DNA of 64,000 nucleotides from Serinus canaria. Taxonomy: Eukaryota > Chordata > Aves > Passeriformes > Fringillidae. The position numbers and the translations under genes are program-made. Positions within the stretch are counted from its first letter, which is position 1, and every line of letters starts with the position of its first letter. The notes beneath the pieces were generated by a model that saw nothing but the letters and a program-made list of their open reading frames with translations, made no database searches and was not told where the DNA came from. The DNA is taken from assembly GCF_022539315.1 (NCBI RefSeq), contig NC_066322.1, forward strand, positions 16,440,765 through 16,504,764, read 5' to 3'. Below, piece after piece: positions 13,101-35,214 of this stretch.

Positions 13101-16100
13101 GTGTTTCCTATATGCTTATAACATACAGCAATCACCATGAACAAGTTCTCTTAGGTCATAATGACAGCTAAATCACCAAAAATCTTAAAAAAAAAAAAAG
13201 GTGACTAAGCAATTTTGCTTTTCAAATGCAACAAAAAGATCAAAAACCAGGAATTTGAAATAAATAATAAAAATATCAAAAAAGGGGACTTTGAAATAAA
13301 TACCTGCTACAAAATAGGAGAGGACTTGTCAAACCCTGCTCTGTGTGTTCTGCTAGTTGGAGCAACCCACACCTCAAACCACAGAAGAGTCAGGCAGGGT
13401 GTAATCCTGTTGCAAGGAGGCTTCCGTCACACAATACCCTCCCCTCTCCACTAAGGCTGGGTTCTAACCAGGAATGCATTCATCCTTCACCCTGGTTTCT
13501 GAGGCTTTACTCTTTGTTACAGCACTGGATATGTCACTTCCAGTTTAATGCAATGAATTTCAGGCTGACCACAATTAGGTGTGCAGTGACTTAGCATGAG
13601 TTCTTTCTCCAGGAAGTTTTAAGAGTAGCCCTTAGTGTTATGTTAATCCCTGGCCTCAAGGAAGAAAAGTGAAAAACAGATGCTGCCATAAGCACGAAGA
13701 CCAAATGTGCTGAGCCGCACAGAATTGCAGTGGAAGTACTGAAGATAAGAGTAACACCCACTGACCCAGCAGTGACCAGGAAATGACCCTTTTCCCCCAG
13801 AAGACTGATCATTGCCAGTTTAGTCTGCAGAGACACCCCACAAGCACCAGTAAGACTCTTGCAGTACTAAATAGATGAAATCCACACATTATTGACTGAG
13901 TTTCAGAGCTGCAAAATGTTCAGTTCTGTTTAGAGCACAGACCACTCAGATTTACACTAAATATGACATATTAAATGTAGGTCCTCCTACAGTCAGGTTC
14001 CCGTTCTTTAATTTCAGTTAGAGTAAGACAAATATGTCACATGCGACTCAGCTTCGAAAGGCTCTTGGAGCAGTGGGAGTTTGCTTCTATATAGAACTAT
14101 GTAAATACCAAAAAAGAAACTGAAGATTTGACCTTTGTTTACCCAAGCGAGTCTCAATTGACCAAAAGGCACGTCAGATTTTAATAGCATTTCTAGGATT
14201 GATTCAGCTCTGACAGGCCAACTTCCACAACTTGATGGCAAGTACAGCACATCTGTCAGCAGGAAGCCTACACAGTGACTGCAGAGGCACCAGGAACCCA
14301 CAAGTTACACAAAATAAACACTTTGGTGCAAAAATCTGAAACAGGAGCAGAGCCAGCATGACAGAATGCACTGATTTATTCACCGCCTTCACTCTAGTGA
14401 GGAGCCTTCCTGCAAATGTCCCCATTGCATCTGGCTCTCCCAGGGGAATGCCCAGAGGGCTGGAGAAGGTGGATGATCAGTCCTCCAGGAGCACCAGTGA
14501 TGAGTCAAGCCCTGCCTGCACAAGCAGGCCAGTCATCAAGGGGCCATCTGAAACTAGCCACGAGCACCATCACCACAGGAGCAGTGCTGGCAAGAGGCCC
14601 CATTGCAAAGCTCTGTGTCCCTTTGCTCATATGTAAGCCCAAGACAAATCCTCAACCAGGGCACTTTTACCTTTAGACAGTCACAACTTCATGACCGTCT
14701 TTGTAATACCTTGGGCAAATATTGACTCAGATCCAAGAGACTGAAAATATTTGGTTTACACCAGATGTGGTGCGTATGTATCTTTGAAACATTAGCTAAA
14801 GGAGTGATTTGGGAAAATAAAAACTGTAGGTGGATGTGTTTACTTTGCAAGGTTGTTCGCAATGTGCCCAGATGCCAGAGGTGCGCGTGAAGGTTTCACC
14901 CACAGGAAGAAAGGCAGTGGTAAGTGCCGCAATGCACAGTCAGACTGTGCGTGCACGTGCATTCCTGCGCCTGCAGCTCACCACATGATAGAGGAAGGGC
15001 TGAGGATCACTGGTGAGACGTTAACGGGTCCATGTATTCCTGCTCTGAAGACAACCTGAAAAGGTCTGTTAGCTGTAGAACAATTACTGAGCTTATTGCT
15101 TCAGGACACAGCCTCCAAAGTTCTTGGCATGTAGTGTTGGGGCTGCTTTCTGCAAGAACTTGAGCACCATTTCCGTGGCCCACAGCGGACAGCAGCTTTG
15201 GAAATACAGACAGTGTTCCAAGGGGAGGAAAGGTAACTGCCCACTCCTCTCCCACTTCTCTTTCCCCAGCTAATTAGAAATTAGAGTTCCAGTAAAAAAC
15301 ACGCACCAAAAGCACACATACAAGAAGAGAAACACCTTTTGTTAGAGGGCTGAAAGCAAAAAAAAGGTAGTTTGATTGGTTTAAATACCTTCAGTTTTCA
15401 ATTCTTAGGTCCCTCCCTGCCCCAGCTGTCAATTCCTCATGTGCATCTACTCTCTCCTGCTAAAAATCATTGGTCAGGTGCAGCTTTGACAGTCACAGAT
15501 CTTCCTTATGGAAATATGAGAGGGAGGGAAAGCACTTCAGCACCATTCAGTAACCTATGGCTATTCCTACTATCCAAAATTTTCATTTTGGGAATTGATG
15601 TGCTTTCATTTTCTGGGCCTTTCAGAAGGAGCAAGAGTTCTTGAAAGTAACAAATTTTCAGAAGGAAAAGAGGTTCTTTTCTGTATTTACCAAGGTATAG
15701 AAGAAAAGAAAAAACACAGAATTTTGTTCAGGAGGTTTGCAGGAAGTACAGTATATTTGTAGGAAAAGTGTTAGTGAAATATTTGTTTTCTGGACCACTC
15801 AGGGCCAAACTAGGTAGAATTTTGTACAGAACAGAATTATTCTTTTGGGACTGGAAATTCATAATAACGTCCTTTAACCACCACTCTTAAAATAATTGAA
15901 TTGGCAGTGCATCCCAGACGGCACTTGAGAAGTACAAAAGTAACATTTTGCTGAGTCTTTTTCCACAAGTGAATCTTTTCATCAGATACACAACACCTGA
16001 CACCTGGGGCTCTTATACCCTCCGAACAGTCAACAGATTTTGCCCAGAGCAAGAAAAAACAGCAAGCCACATACCGATCCACGCATACATTCACCTCAAA

Positions 16101-19100
16101 TGCATTGCCTCCCAACCCCACTGGAAATTTGGGGGTGTTGGAACTTTCCTGGTCATGAAGGACCACTACAGCACCCAACCCATCCTTCCAGACAGCTTAC
16201 CTACAGGCTTACTCTGCAGAAAACTAACCCTGAAAACTACTTAGGCACTAAGCTTGCAATTCATCTGATAACACTGAGCTGCAGGAATATTGCACCTCCC
16301 AAAACGGGAGTTACAAATTGGTTTCAACATCATGATCAGTTAAACCAGCACTAGGAAAGAGATGACTTTTAGCCATATGTTTCCTTGAAAATATTCCAAC
16401 TTCATTACCAGAGGCCAAGACATTTCACAGTAACATACCACAGGTTCAGGAACTAAGGTTATTTTAAAGGAGCCCTAGAAAGACACTTCTCTGTACTCAT
16501 GGTAAGGTAGTTAAGCTCAGGCCTCGGTGTCACAGCAGCATGCAAAGCCTCCTAATGCAGCAGTAAATCTAGAAAGGCCATTTGAGGTTTCTCCCTGCCT
16601 AAGAAACTCTAGACATGTTACAGTCAATATGCCTCATACCTGGAGGCTTCTGATCCATCATCCTCACCATGCACTGCCAGGGACAGGAGCTCCCTCCCCA
16701 ACTAATTATTGACAGCCCAGTATGCACTTAGCTCTGCGTGTCTGACTGAGTTCAGCCTAGGTTTCCCTCCTCCAGATTGCAGCATGCTTTTGAGTACTCC
16801 ATCTCCCAAGGCATATTCAGGTTATAGCCCCCCTTCAAGGTGTTTGAGGGTTTCCTGTGGAGGAATCAAATCTGTCCAGCATAACCTCATGGATCTTTAG
16901 CCTGACCCTTCTGGCTGTGGCTGCCCAGAGCCTGGATGTGTCAGAGGCACTTGTTGCACACCCATTTTCTCTCAGTATTGTCATGGAGTTTCCTCTACAT
17001 CTTTGGCAACCACTGTTACAACATAAAACTGAGCACCACTGTTAGCAAGATGTGCAATTACCCTATTTTAAATTTCTCTTTCAAGTTTATAGGACTGCAA
17101 ACACACACAAGGAATCCCTAGCAGGGACAGGTGGACTTAAACACGATCTCCTCAGGCCCATGACTTTATTGTACTGATGGCATCTTCCCTGCTCCCTCTG
17201 CTCCTCTGCCCTGGCCAGCCTTTCCACATAGGGGCAGTTTAGTTTATTTCTGTCTAACAGAAGTGAGTTTCAGTCCTTAGGGCATCATATAAAATTAAGT
17301 CAGATTGTCAGTCTCATGAACAAGGCTTTGTCAGAGCTAATAATGAAAACCTGCTAATCAACAGATAAGGAACATTTACACTTGTTTAAGCTGACAGAAT
17401 ATTTTGTTTTATTGTGGAAAACATAAAACTTCTCAGAAGCATGTCTGGCCAGCTGCCTGTCAAGGTGATCAGAGATTTTATCACATCCCTGGCTACTGTG
17501 GGCTGTGCTAAAAGGGCACTTTAGCTCCTTTAGCCCATAAACCCGATTTCAGTTACCACCCTTTATTGTCAATATACCTAAGAGCAGCTCGCTGGAATAA
17601 AGGGATTGAAGAAATAGGAAACAGAGCACCCAAACCACGGGCCAGGAGCAGGGCTGCACCACCACAGGCCTGTGTTTGCCATGCACTGGCCTACCTGGGA
17701 GTAGGCAGGCAGGAGCCAGCTCTTGGCAAGGTTGACTGCCACCAGCTCTCACACTTGGGTGACACTCCCCTCCTCACAGCATGGGGGGCCAGGAAAATGC
17801 ACAGCCCTGAGTCACCCCCAGCAGCAGCAGAGAACAGGCACAGCTATGCCTGCCAGAGAAAGTGGAGAAGGAGCTTTTTGGGTAGAAAGCAAGGCCTGGT
17901 ATTTTTTGGCTTCTACCTTGGTGAGGAAAATTAAGCACAAGGAAACAATTTTTTGTCATTGTTAACAGGGTTTTTTTACCCTTTTTGCCCTCCCTACAAA
18001 ACAAAGCCCACCAGAGCTTCAGGACTGCCAAGTCTCTGGCCAAGAGGCACTGGTATCACCATTGGAGACTGATTCACATGCCAGTACTTGTGCTCTCAGG
18101 GAGCTTCAGTGACTGTCAGCTGAATTCCCACCACACAGCTAACAGGAAGGGGGATTGGAGAGAGGGCAATAACCTTAACCTAGGAGACTCTCACTAGCAG
18201 TACCAGTAGACACCCTCACTGCAACACATGCTGCACACCCAGTCATGCTGCTTAACTGCAGCATTTCCCCTGATTCAGATGAACAGTGGCAGAACCCAAC
18301 TCAGCTGGTGCAGCTGTCCTTTTGTATTACTCTTTACTGTATGGGACCCATAAGATCCAACAGTTTCTGTGTGAGAACCAAACCTCCTTACACTTGCATT
18401 TTGTAGAGAGCATCTTGGCTCTCCAGCCACTACTGGGATCTAAAAACCAGGAGTTCTTAGCCTTGCCAAAGCAAGGTTATAAAGGCTGTGGCAGCCTTCT
18501 CCAACATACAGACGTTCACAGAAAAAATTGCTCAAACATGAGATTTCAGCAACAGAACATGCAGATGAACAAAACCGACATCCAAATGGCAAGTGGAAAG
18601 AGCCACAGTTAAAAACTAAACCACAGCAGTCTCAGAAGAGAGAAGTAAGAGTCAAGCATCTGCCCTTCTGCAGTTATTTGGTGCCTAGCAGTTTGAGGCA
18701 CTTCACACTTAAGCAGGCACATGCTCTTCCATGGCCCTGTGTCTTCCTGGAGTGTGGTGAGTGATGTGAAAGGTTTCAGACAGATGTATTTAGAATTTAG
18801 GGAAAAGTAAGAGAGGACAGAGCTCACCCCACTTGCATAAAACCCCTTCCTCCCATAAATGTAACCGTTCTTTTCCATCCCTGCAAGGGTCTATGACGCA
18901 ACTTGGGCTGGGGAAACTGGGAAGGAAGCGCCCACTGGAAGATCACCCCCCTCGCCTGGGATGAAGGGAGAGGTGGCAAACGGCCTCACCACCTCAACTG
19001 GCCACAGAAATCAATCCAAAGATTGCCAAATGCCTGTAGGGAACAACAGTAGTGAGCCCTGCCAGAGCCAGTCCCAGCTGACAAATGGGCAGGCAGAGAG

Positions 19101-20100
19101 CGAGGCTACCTGGCTTAGTAGATGAGCTCACAAGCAAAACACCTCAGCCATGGTGGAAAAATCACACAGGAAGGAGACTCTTCTCGATTGCAATTAATGT
19201 TAATTTAAGGTACTGAAAACACAAATAATTCCAAAACCAACTGACAGCAGATATGTAGAGTACAGAGCAGAGCTCAGCAAAGGTCAGGCCCCTGCAGCAC
19301 AAAGCCCAGCACAAGCACACAGGAAGACCCAGCTCTTTGCTCTCAGAGCTCGAGGTGACAGCACCCTGACTCACACTCACTATTACTCAGTGTGAGCAAG
19401 AGCATCCTGGTCCAGAAGGTCCAAGCTCCCTGACTGCAGGTTTGCAATAAGAGACGTCTACCTGCAATCATCATTCCTGCAGCACCTGAAAGAGTTAGAA
19501 CAGCTACATAAAGAGGATCAAGACTATTTTTCACCCATTCCCTTTTTGGGTCTCACTCTCCTGCCTGCCTGTCCATGTAGTGGAGGCAGAGTGATAGCCT
19601 GTGAAATTGAGAATTTAGCAGCTATAACAGGCAACATAAGATCCCTTGGCTTAAATCAGTTATAGTTAATTGCTAGCAGTCCTTGGAAGCAATTTAGACC
19701 AAAGTAATGTCTATTCTTTTCTGGCTGACCACATAATAAAATAATATTAATTTTGTTGCGGCTCTTCACTTCAACACAAACTTTCCTACACAAAATACTA
19801 AAAACATTGGGATTAGCTTCTTGTTTTTTGCAATGATACCTCTTTTTCCCCTTTGAACTCACCCCTTGAGTGTATCAGTGAGCTTTGGAAATGTATTATT
19901 CATAGGAGGAAAAAAAGTGTAAAACATAAGTTATGTATCATAATGAACTGTCTGTCACCGCAGAGGATTACAATTTCCCTTTAATGCCAGCTGGTCCTAT
20001 TACAGTACCTAAATCAATGGAATATCTTGGCCATTTTCAACACCTGTGGCGCTGCACTCCTGCCAGCCAGTGCCAGGGCAGTGGCAGAGCAGCCACCTCT
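7200..20100. other. non-coding DNA, no gene recognised
   Basis: This is mixed-composition single-copy-looking sequence, moderately GC-rich around 8.2-8.6, 12.2-12.9 and 17.6-18.1 kb. The short open frames show no domain, codon bias or splice context that supports a gene. No LINE, LTR or tandem array was recognised. Confidence 0.4.
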
Positions 20101-20106
20101 CTGTGT

Positions 20107-20162
20107 GCCACAGAGGCACACGGAGGTGTGCCTCTGTGGCACACCTCCGTGTGCCACAGAGG
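20107..20162. repeat. nested perfect inverted repeats (two overlapping hairpins)
   Basis: GCCACAGAGGCACAC (20,107-20,121), a GGAG loop, then GTGTGCCTCTGTGGC (20,126-20,140) form a perfect 15-bp stem. The overlapping arms CCTCTGTGGCACAC (131-144) and GTGTGCCACAGAGG (149-162), with a CTCC loop, form a perfect 14-bp stem. The right arm of the first hairpin doubles as the left arm of the second, so the two are mutually exclusive folds. Confidence 0.9.
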
Positions 20163-20164
20163 GA

Positions 20165-23100
20165 GCTGGCAGCACGAGCCAGCAGCTGAGCTGCCTTCTG
20201 GGCTGTTTGAGCAGAGGAGCCCAGCACTACTGCAGCAACTGCCAGTGCCTTGGGAAGCTGAGCCTAAATGAGCTGGGGTGGATGCACCCCATGCACTGTA
20301 GAATCCAGCTGGCTGGGGGATCCCACATGTGTCAGAAAGTTGGCTGCACAGTATTAAAAGAAAATAATTTCAGTACCTGTTACATTATTTTCCTTCTATG
20401 TTTGCCTTATTCAATATTCTTTTGTCATGTCACCTCTACTTAAAAAAAAAAAAATGTAGATGAGAAGCAGCATGTTGAAACAAGCATATAAAAGTGGTTT
20501 GGGTCTCAACTTATTTGAAAACTTTATCACATGTTCCAGGTAAATCCGTTAGGCAACATTATTCCAACAAGGTGTGACCAGCATTTTTATAATGTGTGAA
20601 GCATTTCCTTCAGATTTACACGCTCTCTCTTTACAGTCCATATGTTGTACATATCACAAACTGGTGTGACACAGACTCAAGAAATGTTCTGAGACTCCTG
20701 TGTTTGGTTTTTTTCATTTTTTCTTCCCCCAGTAAAGAAGTCATAGACAAAACTAGATACTCATATGCAATCCACATTCAGACGTATCTGCAGCTTTAGA
20801 TGCACAAATACGTTTAAAATCTGGTTCCATCATTTTACACACCTTATAATGCATAACAGATATTTACATACCTGAAATCTATTTAGACTGCTCTATTACT
20901 CAGAGGAAAAAATACTGGAAACTACCACTAGCCTACTGACAATTAAAAAAAAAAAATTACCCTTGGCATTCTCAGAAGCCACCTCCACTGCAGGTGAAAA
21001 TAGACAGACAGGATGTGGCTTGGCAATGGACTAAGGTCTAAGATTCAGTAGGGAAAATCTCTGGAATTTTAACTCTGAGCAGGCATCTAGTAAGGTCTCT
21101 GCTAGAGACACACTCCATTGACTTACATGCATATTTCAGTGCTTTTCTAAATCAGAATTTCCTCAAAGGGCTGTATGCTGAGCTATGTTTCACTTTAGAG
21201 TAAGACCTAAATCAGTGTTTAGAGTAAGACCCAAATCTTACAGAGTAAAGGCAAAATCCAGTCCTGATGTGAACTGGGGTTATGCTGGAGACAAATTTGA
21301 TACAACTGACCTGTTTGGTTTTTCTTTCTTACAGGTGGAAAATGCAGAGCCTCGAGGAGCACACCTTTGTCAACATGCAACAGCAGCACAGCTTGCAAGC
21401 AGAACTGCCCAAGTCTCGCAATCTTCCACCCAAGGCTTATTCTAGAAACCTCTTCCTCCCTCCCCCATCAACTGCTACAAAATTTTGCTTGAGGAAGGAG
21501 CAAGACCCAGAAGAGCTGCTCTCTAACTTGTGTTGCAATATCCAATCTGAGTGTTACTATCAGCTTTTGGAAACTGACTGTATAGAAAACACAGCTGATG
21601 TTTGCATATTTTAATTTTAAACATCTCTGCTTGGCATACGGATGGAACCTAATAAGGCACTTTGTTTCTGCCTCATGAATTAATTCAGCCTGCTAACAGA
21701 TTTGGATAAAGCATTTTGATTCCAACTAATAAATTTGTTTTCTGTGCAGCCAAAACAACTTTTGGAAGCAAAGTAAAAAGTTCTTTAGCTTGCCAGAGAA
21801 GTACTTCTATAATATCTATAAAGAATAGACCTTTTATTTTTATAACCCACTTGTTCCACCTATGTCTTTTAAATCAATCAGATAAATTCACCTTGTTTTT
21901 CAATGCCCTGAATCCTGATAGCTCTGCACACTTGATAGGTAATTTAATCATTGTTGGTGTGGATGAACACAAGCTCAAATTAGCTTCTGAAAGGTTTAGT
22001 TGTCCTGTAGATAGCTCTGCCTTTCCACTTTTATGCAGGAACTGAGCTTCACCAACTGGTTAGCTAGAGGTGTCATTAAAAATTTACAGAAAGAAACAAA
22101 GGTGTGCTCCAGTGTCTCTCCTTACCCTTTCTACTGTTACTCTGGCAAACAAAAGGTATGGAACCTGCTTCATGAATAATGGGTCATGTAATATGCATAA
22201 TACATTTTTAATGGCACACAGTAATAACATTGAGAGAGATATTTCCAATCTTCAGACTTGCTCCACAGCCTCTCAGTAGCCTGTTCTGATTCTCCCCAGA
22301 TAAATCTTCTTTTCCTCTTCTTCATTTCAATTCTCCACCTTAAAGCCATGACTTTTCTCCACAGGTAGCATGCAAGCAGGGCTGGGGACATGGGAACACC
22401 CTCCCATGCAGCAACACACAAACATTTCAGGGGATTTGGATCTGAGCTGCAGCCCAACAGTTGTGCCCTGAGACACCACTAACTGCAACATGCTCTGGGA
22501 GGAGACACAAACCAATAAAACACCTGTGGGTTTCTTCCCATGAAGAACATTCTTGCCACCTGTGCTGTGTCCATACTGCCTCCCTGGCCATCCACCCCAC
22601 CCTACGGGCAGCACTAGACTCAAACCACACTGGTTGCACTGTTTGGAAATAGGATGCTCCAAGGGGGCAAGCACACATTGCTATTGTAGTTTTAAAGGTA
22701 AATACCAACAATTGAGCCTGCTCAGGGCCTGCTGGAGCAAGGCCTGCCCAGAGGGAGGAAGGAGGGAGGCTGTGCCTGGCAGGAAAGTTCTTCCTGAGGG
22801 TAGAGGGACTGCGGGCAACAGCTGCACCCCAGCCAACCCATACCCAGAACCACTGGCCAGAATTCACTGCATCCACAGCAACAGCTTCCCTGTAAAATAA
22901 ATACTGAGCATCACGCTGGGGCAGCCCCAAGCCTGCCTGTGCCACGGGCTGAGCCTGGGGACACAGAGGCTCCTCGGAGCCTCCCCTGGCCTGGGTGGGA
23001 CCCAGGGCATCACAGGCCTTCCACATAACCTCCGAGTCTCTGGCACTGTCCTTCCGCATTAATTAATCCAGCATGATGGGTCTAATGTGGTCTTCAGAGC

Positions 23101-23230
23101 TCCTGTCACCTCCTGCGGTGCCTGTCCCACATCCCTTCAGCCTGGTTGCTGTGATTGTGGCCGCGTTTCTGCCCAGTGAGAGCTCGGCCTGAGGCGCCGG
23201 GCCGGGGCACCCCAGGGGCAGAGCGCAGCT
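20165..23230. other. non-coding DNA, no gene recognised
   Basis: The open frames are short and featureless. A 20-bp motif repeated with a 24-bp period occurs at 21,194-21,237. GC content rises from about 22.4 kb towards the minisatellite. Confidence 0.4.
21194..21237 (+). repeat. short tandem duplication, 24-bp period, 2 copies
   Basis: TTTAGAGTAAGACCTAAATC at 21,194-21,213 recurs at 21,218-21,237 with one T-to-C change. It looks like a simple local duplication. Confidence 0.85.
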
Positions 23231-23512
23231 TTGAGGGGACGCGGCCCTGAGGGGATGTGGCCACAGCCTGCCGGGGCAGCCCAGAGGGGACGCGGCCACA
23301 GCCTGCCCGGGCAGCCCTGAGGGGACGCGGCCACAGCCTGTCCGGGCAGTCCAGAGGCGACACAGCCACAGCTACAGCCTACCGGGGCAGCCCAGAGGCG
23401 ACACAGCCACAGCGACAGCCTGTCGGGGCAGCCCCGCGGGGACACGGCCACAGCCTGTCGGGGCAGCCCTGCGGGGACACGGCCACAGCCTGCCCGGGCA
23501 GCCCTGTGGGGA
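23231..23512 (+). repeat. GC-rich minisatellite, 35/41-bp units, about 7 copies
   Basis: The units contain GGGGACGCGGCCACAGCCTG with variants. The spacing of the shared CAGCCTG/CAGCCTA motif is 35, 35, 41, 41, 35 and 35 bp. The two 41-bp units carry an extra six bases (AGCTAC or AGCGAC). Because neither length is a multiple of three, the array opens frames on both strands; these are not genes. Confidence 0.9.
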
Positions 23513-23514
23513 GC

Positions 23515-24275
23515 CAACCGAAGTCCTCAAGGGTGGCAGAAAGCAGAAGCACAGGGAGGACCTCCTTGGCACCATGGCAGGTGAGTCCCCCAACCTCGGG
23601 TGGGAAGGGTGCCTCAGGGCTGGGCCAGCCCAGCAGGGCACAGGGCGACTCTGCTCACTGGGTTTGTCCAGAATAAATGTAGAATGCTGGAAACAGGAAT
23701 ATATACTGGTGTGGGCAGTATTACAAGATTACATGCACGTGTAAAAAGCCAGGCTACCATGCTATGTCTGTTGGGAAAAGGACAAGAGACCCCTCCATCA
23801 TCCGCCTGCTTCTCTTTTGTATGGGCTGCAACTGCCAGATGGAGCCAGCCCTGCTGACAAGGCAGGCAGGCAAAAGGCCATATTGTGAGTCCCAACAGGC
23901 TTAAGTATAAATGATGCACCTGCTGCTCAGGTGTCCCTGCAAACTCCCAGGCACAGACATCTAATCTTGTGGGAGACATTCAAGTTGCTCCTGGGCTAAG
24001 CAGGGACTTCTGGCTGTCGACATTTCCAAAGCAAAGCCTTAAAACTGCAGTTTGCACCACTAAATCCTTTTATAGTGATAGTCCAAGCCATGGTATACCC
24101 TTGTCCTCAAAAGTGTGAATCAGTAGGAATTGAACAAATAAATATGGAAGCTGTGTTCTTTAATCACTACAGCCCTTGTGCCTACATTCCCTCCTTGGAT
24201 TCCCTGACAGTCACTGTGGTGTATTGTTGTAGTGGCTGACATTCACAAATGTGCAGTTACATATTAAATAATAAT
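23515..24275. other. spacer between minisatellite and GFI1 3' end
   Basis: No gene or recognisable repeat was seen. GC content falls from the minisatellite towards the AT-rich GFI1 3' UTR. Confidence 0.4.
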
Positions 24276-24279
24276 CACT

Positions 24280-25454
24280 CTGGACCATCCTCGATACTTT
24301 ATTAACTTAAAACATTGTTCTAATAAATATGTATCAAGAAATGTAAGACACTCCATAAAATCTAAATAAGGACATTTACAAACTTGTCAACAAAGTAAAA
24401 ACAGCTTTTTTTTTTTAACTGAGGTACATGCAGAGTTGTTAAGGCAAATTAAGTAAATTATACTTTTATAGTAAGTCCTGCCCACCTCAGAAAGTTTCCC
24501 TTTAAAAATTAAAAAAAAAAAAAAAACAAATATACAACTGATGCTATTGAGTAGCTATTTTCCAGTTATTAGAACAAGCCCAGAGTGTAGAAGCCAGTAA
24601 TGGTTCTAGACAGAAAGTCTGTGCTTCCCTGGTGCTCCTGCCCTCCTCAGGCAGGTTCACTTGTTGGATTGGTTTCTAGTTCTAAGGCATAATTCTGTGC
24701 TTTGGCTTTTCCACTGGTCTTTCACAAGCTTCCTTCTCCCTAGTGGATGTAGGAAGAAATAACCCTCCATGTTTCAAACACACTGGCAATTGGGCCTTGC
24801 ACAGAGAAATGGCTCAGGGAGGATAAAAAGGACCCCTCTGTAACTGTTAATGCAGCTCCTGATTTGCACCAGAATAAGTGAGAGCAGGATCAGATTCAAG
24901 CTTGTACCTTTGGTTAAAAACCAGCAAGATGTCAAACTGCACAGTCCTGATCCTCCAGATTTTCCTGACAGGAAGTCATCCAAGAGTGAACCCATTCAGC
25001 ACTGAACTCAACCAGGGCAAGTGCTGATGGCTCTCTGTCATTACCCCATGTAAACACTGTTATACCCATGTTTTCCTGCCAGCTGATTCAAGCTGCTGAA
25101 AACTTGAAGGGGTTCATCATGGCCATGGGAGAAATATTTTCCAGCTTGCTGATATTTGATAGCTTATCCATCTTTGGAGTATTAGGCTTTATATCTAAAA
25201 GGCTTGTATTTCAGTGTTATTTCAGAAACAACGAGGGAAAGAGAAAGAGAAAAACCCCAGTCTTTACTTTCCCCCTTCACGGTCATTCAGGTTGAGCTGT
25301 CAACACATGGCTCTGTCCTCTTCTTTCCTCTTTGAGCTCCTGTTCAGAAAGGTAATGCCAGGGTCTGTGTTCAGGACAGAGCTCGGGTCCAGCAGGGAAG
25401 CCAAGCGAGTCTGTTCTCATAGTGTTGTAGCGTTTTCCATATTGTAGTTTGGAC
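24280..25454 (-). other. GFI1: GFI1 3' untranslated region (inferred extent)
   Basis: The interval lies between the GFI1 stop codon and the first good minus-strand AATAAA. It contains A/T-rich tracts and no open frame or splice signal that I can defend. A 3' UTR of about 1.2 kb is reasonable for this gene. The end is inferred from the poly(A) signal only. Confidence 0.6.
24298..24303 (-). terminator. candidate GFI1 poly(A) signal
   Basis: The plus-strand TTTATT reads AATAAA on the minus strand, about 1.15 kb past the GFI1 stop. Cleavage would be expected 10-30 nt further, near 24,270-24,288. No cDNA evidence is available. Confidence 0.5.

Positions 25455-35214
<9,760 letters not shown>

Noticed and set aside
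22427..23059. 210-codon open frame on the minus strand
   Set aside because: No recognisable domain, no conserved motif and no splice context. The region is GC-rich, where long frames arise by chance.
23137..23676. Several overlapping open frames on both strands with repeated Gly/Pro/Arg peptides
   Set aside because: They come from the 35/41-bp minisatellite, whose unit lengths open several frames on both strands.
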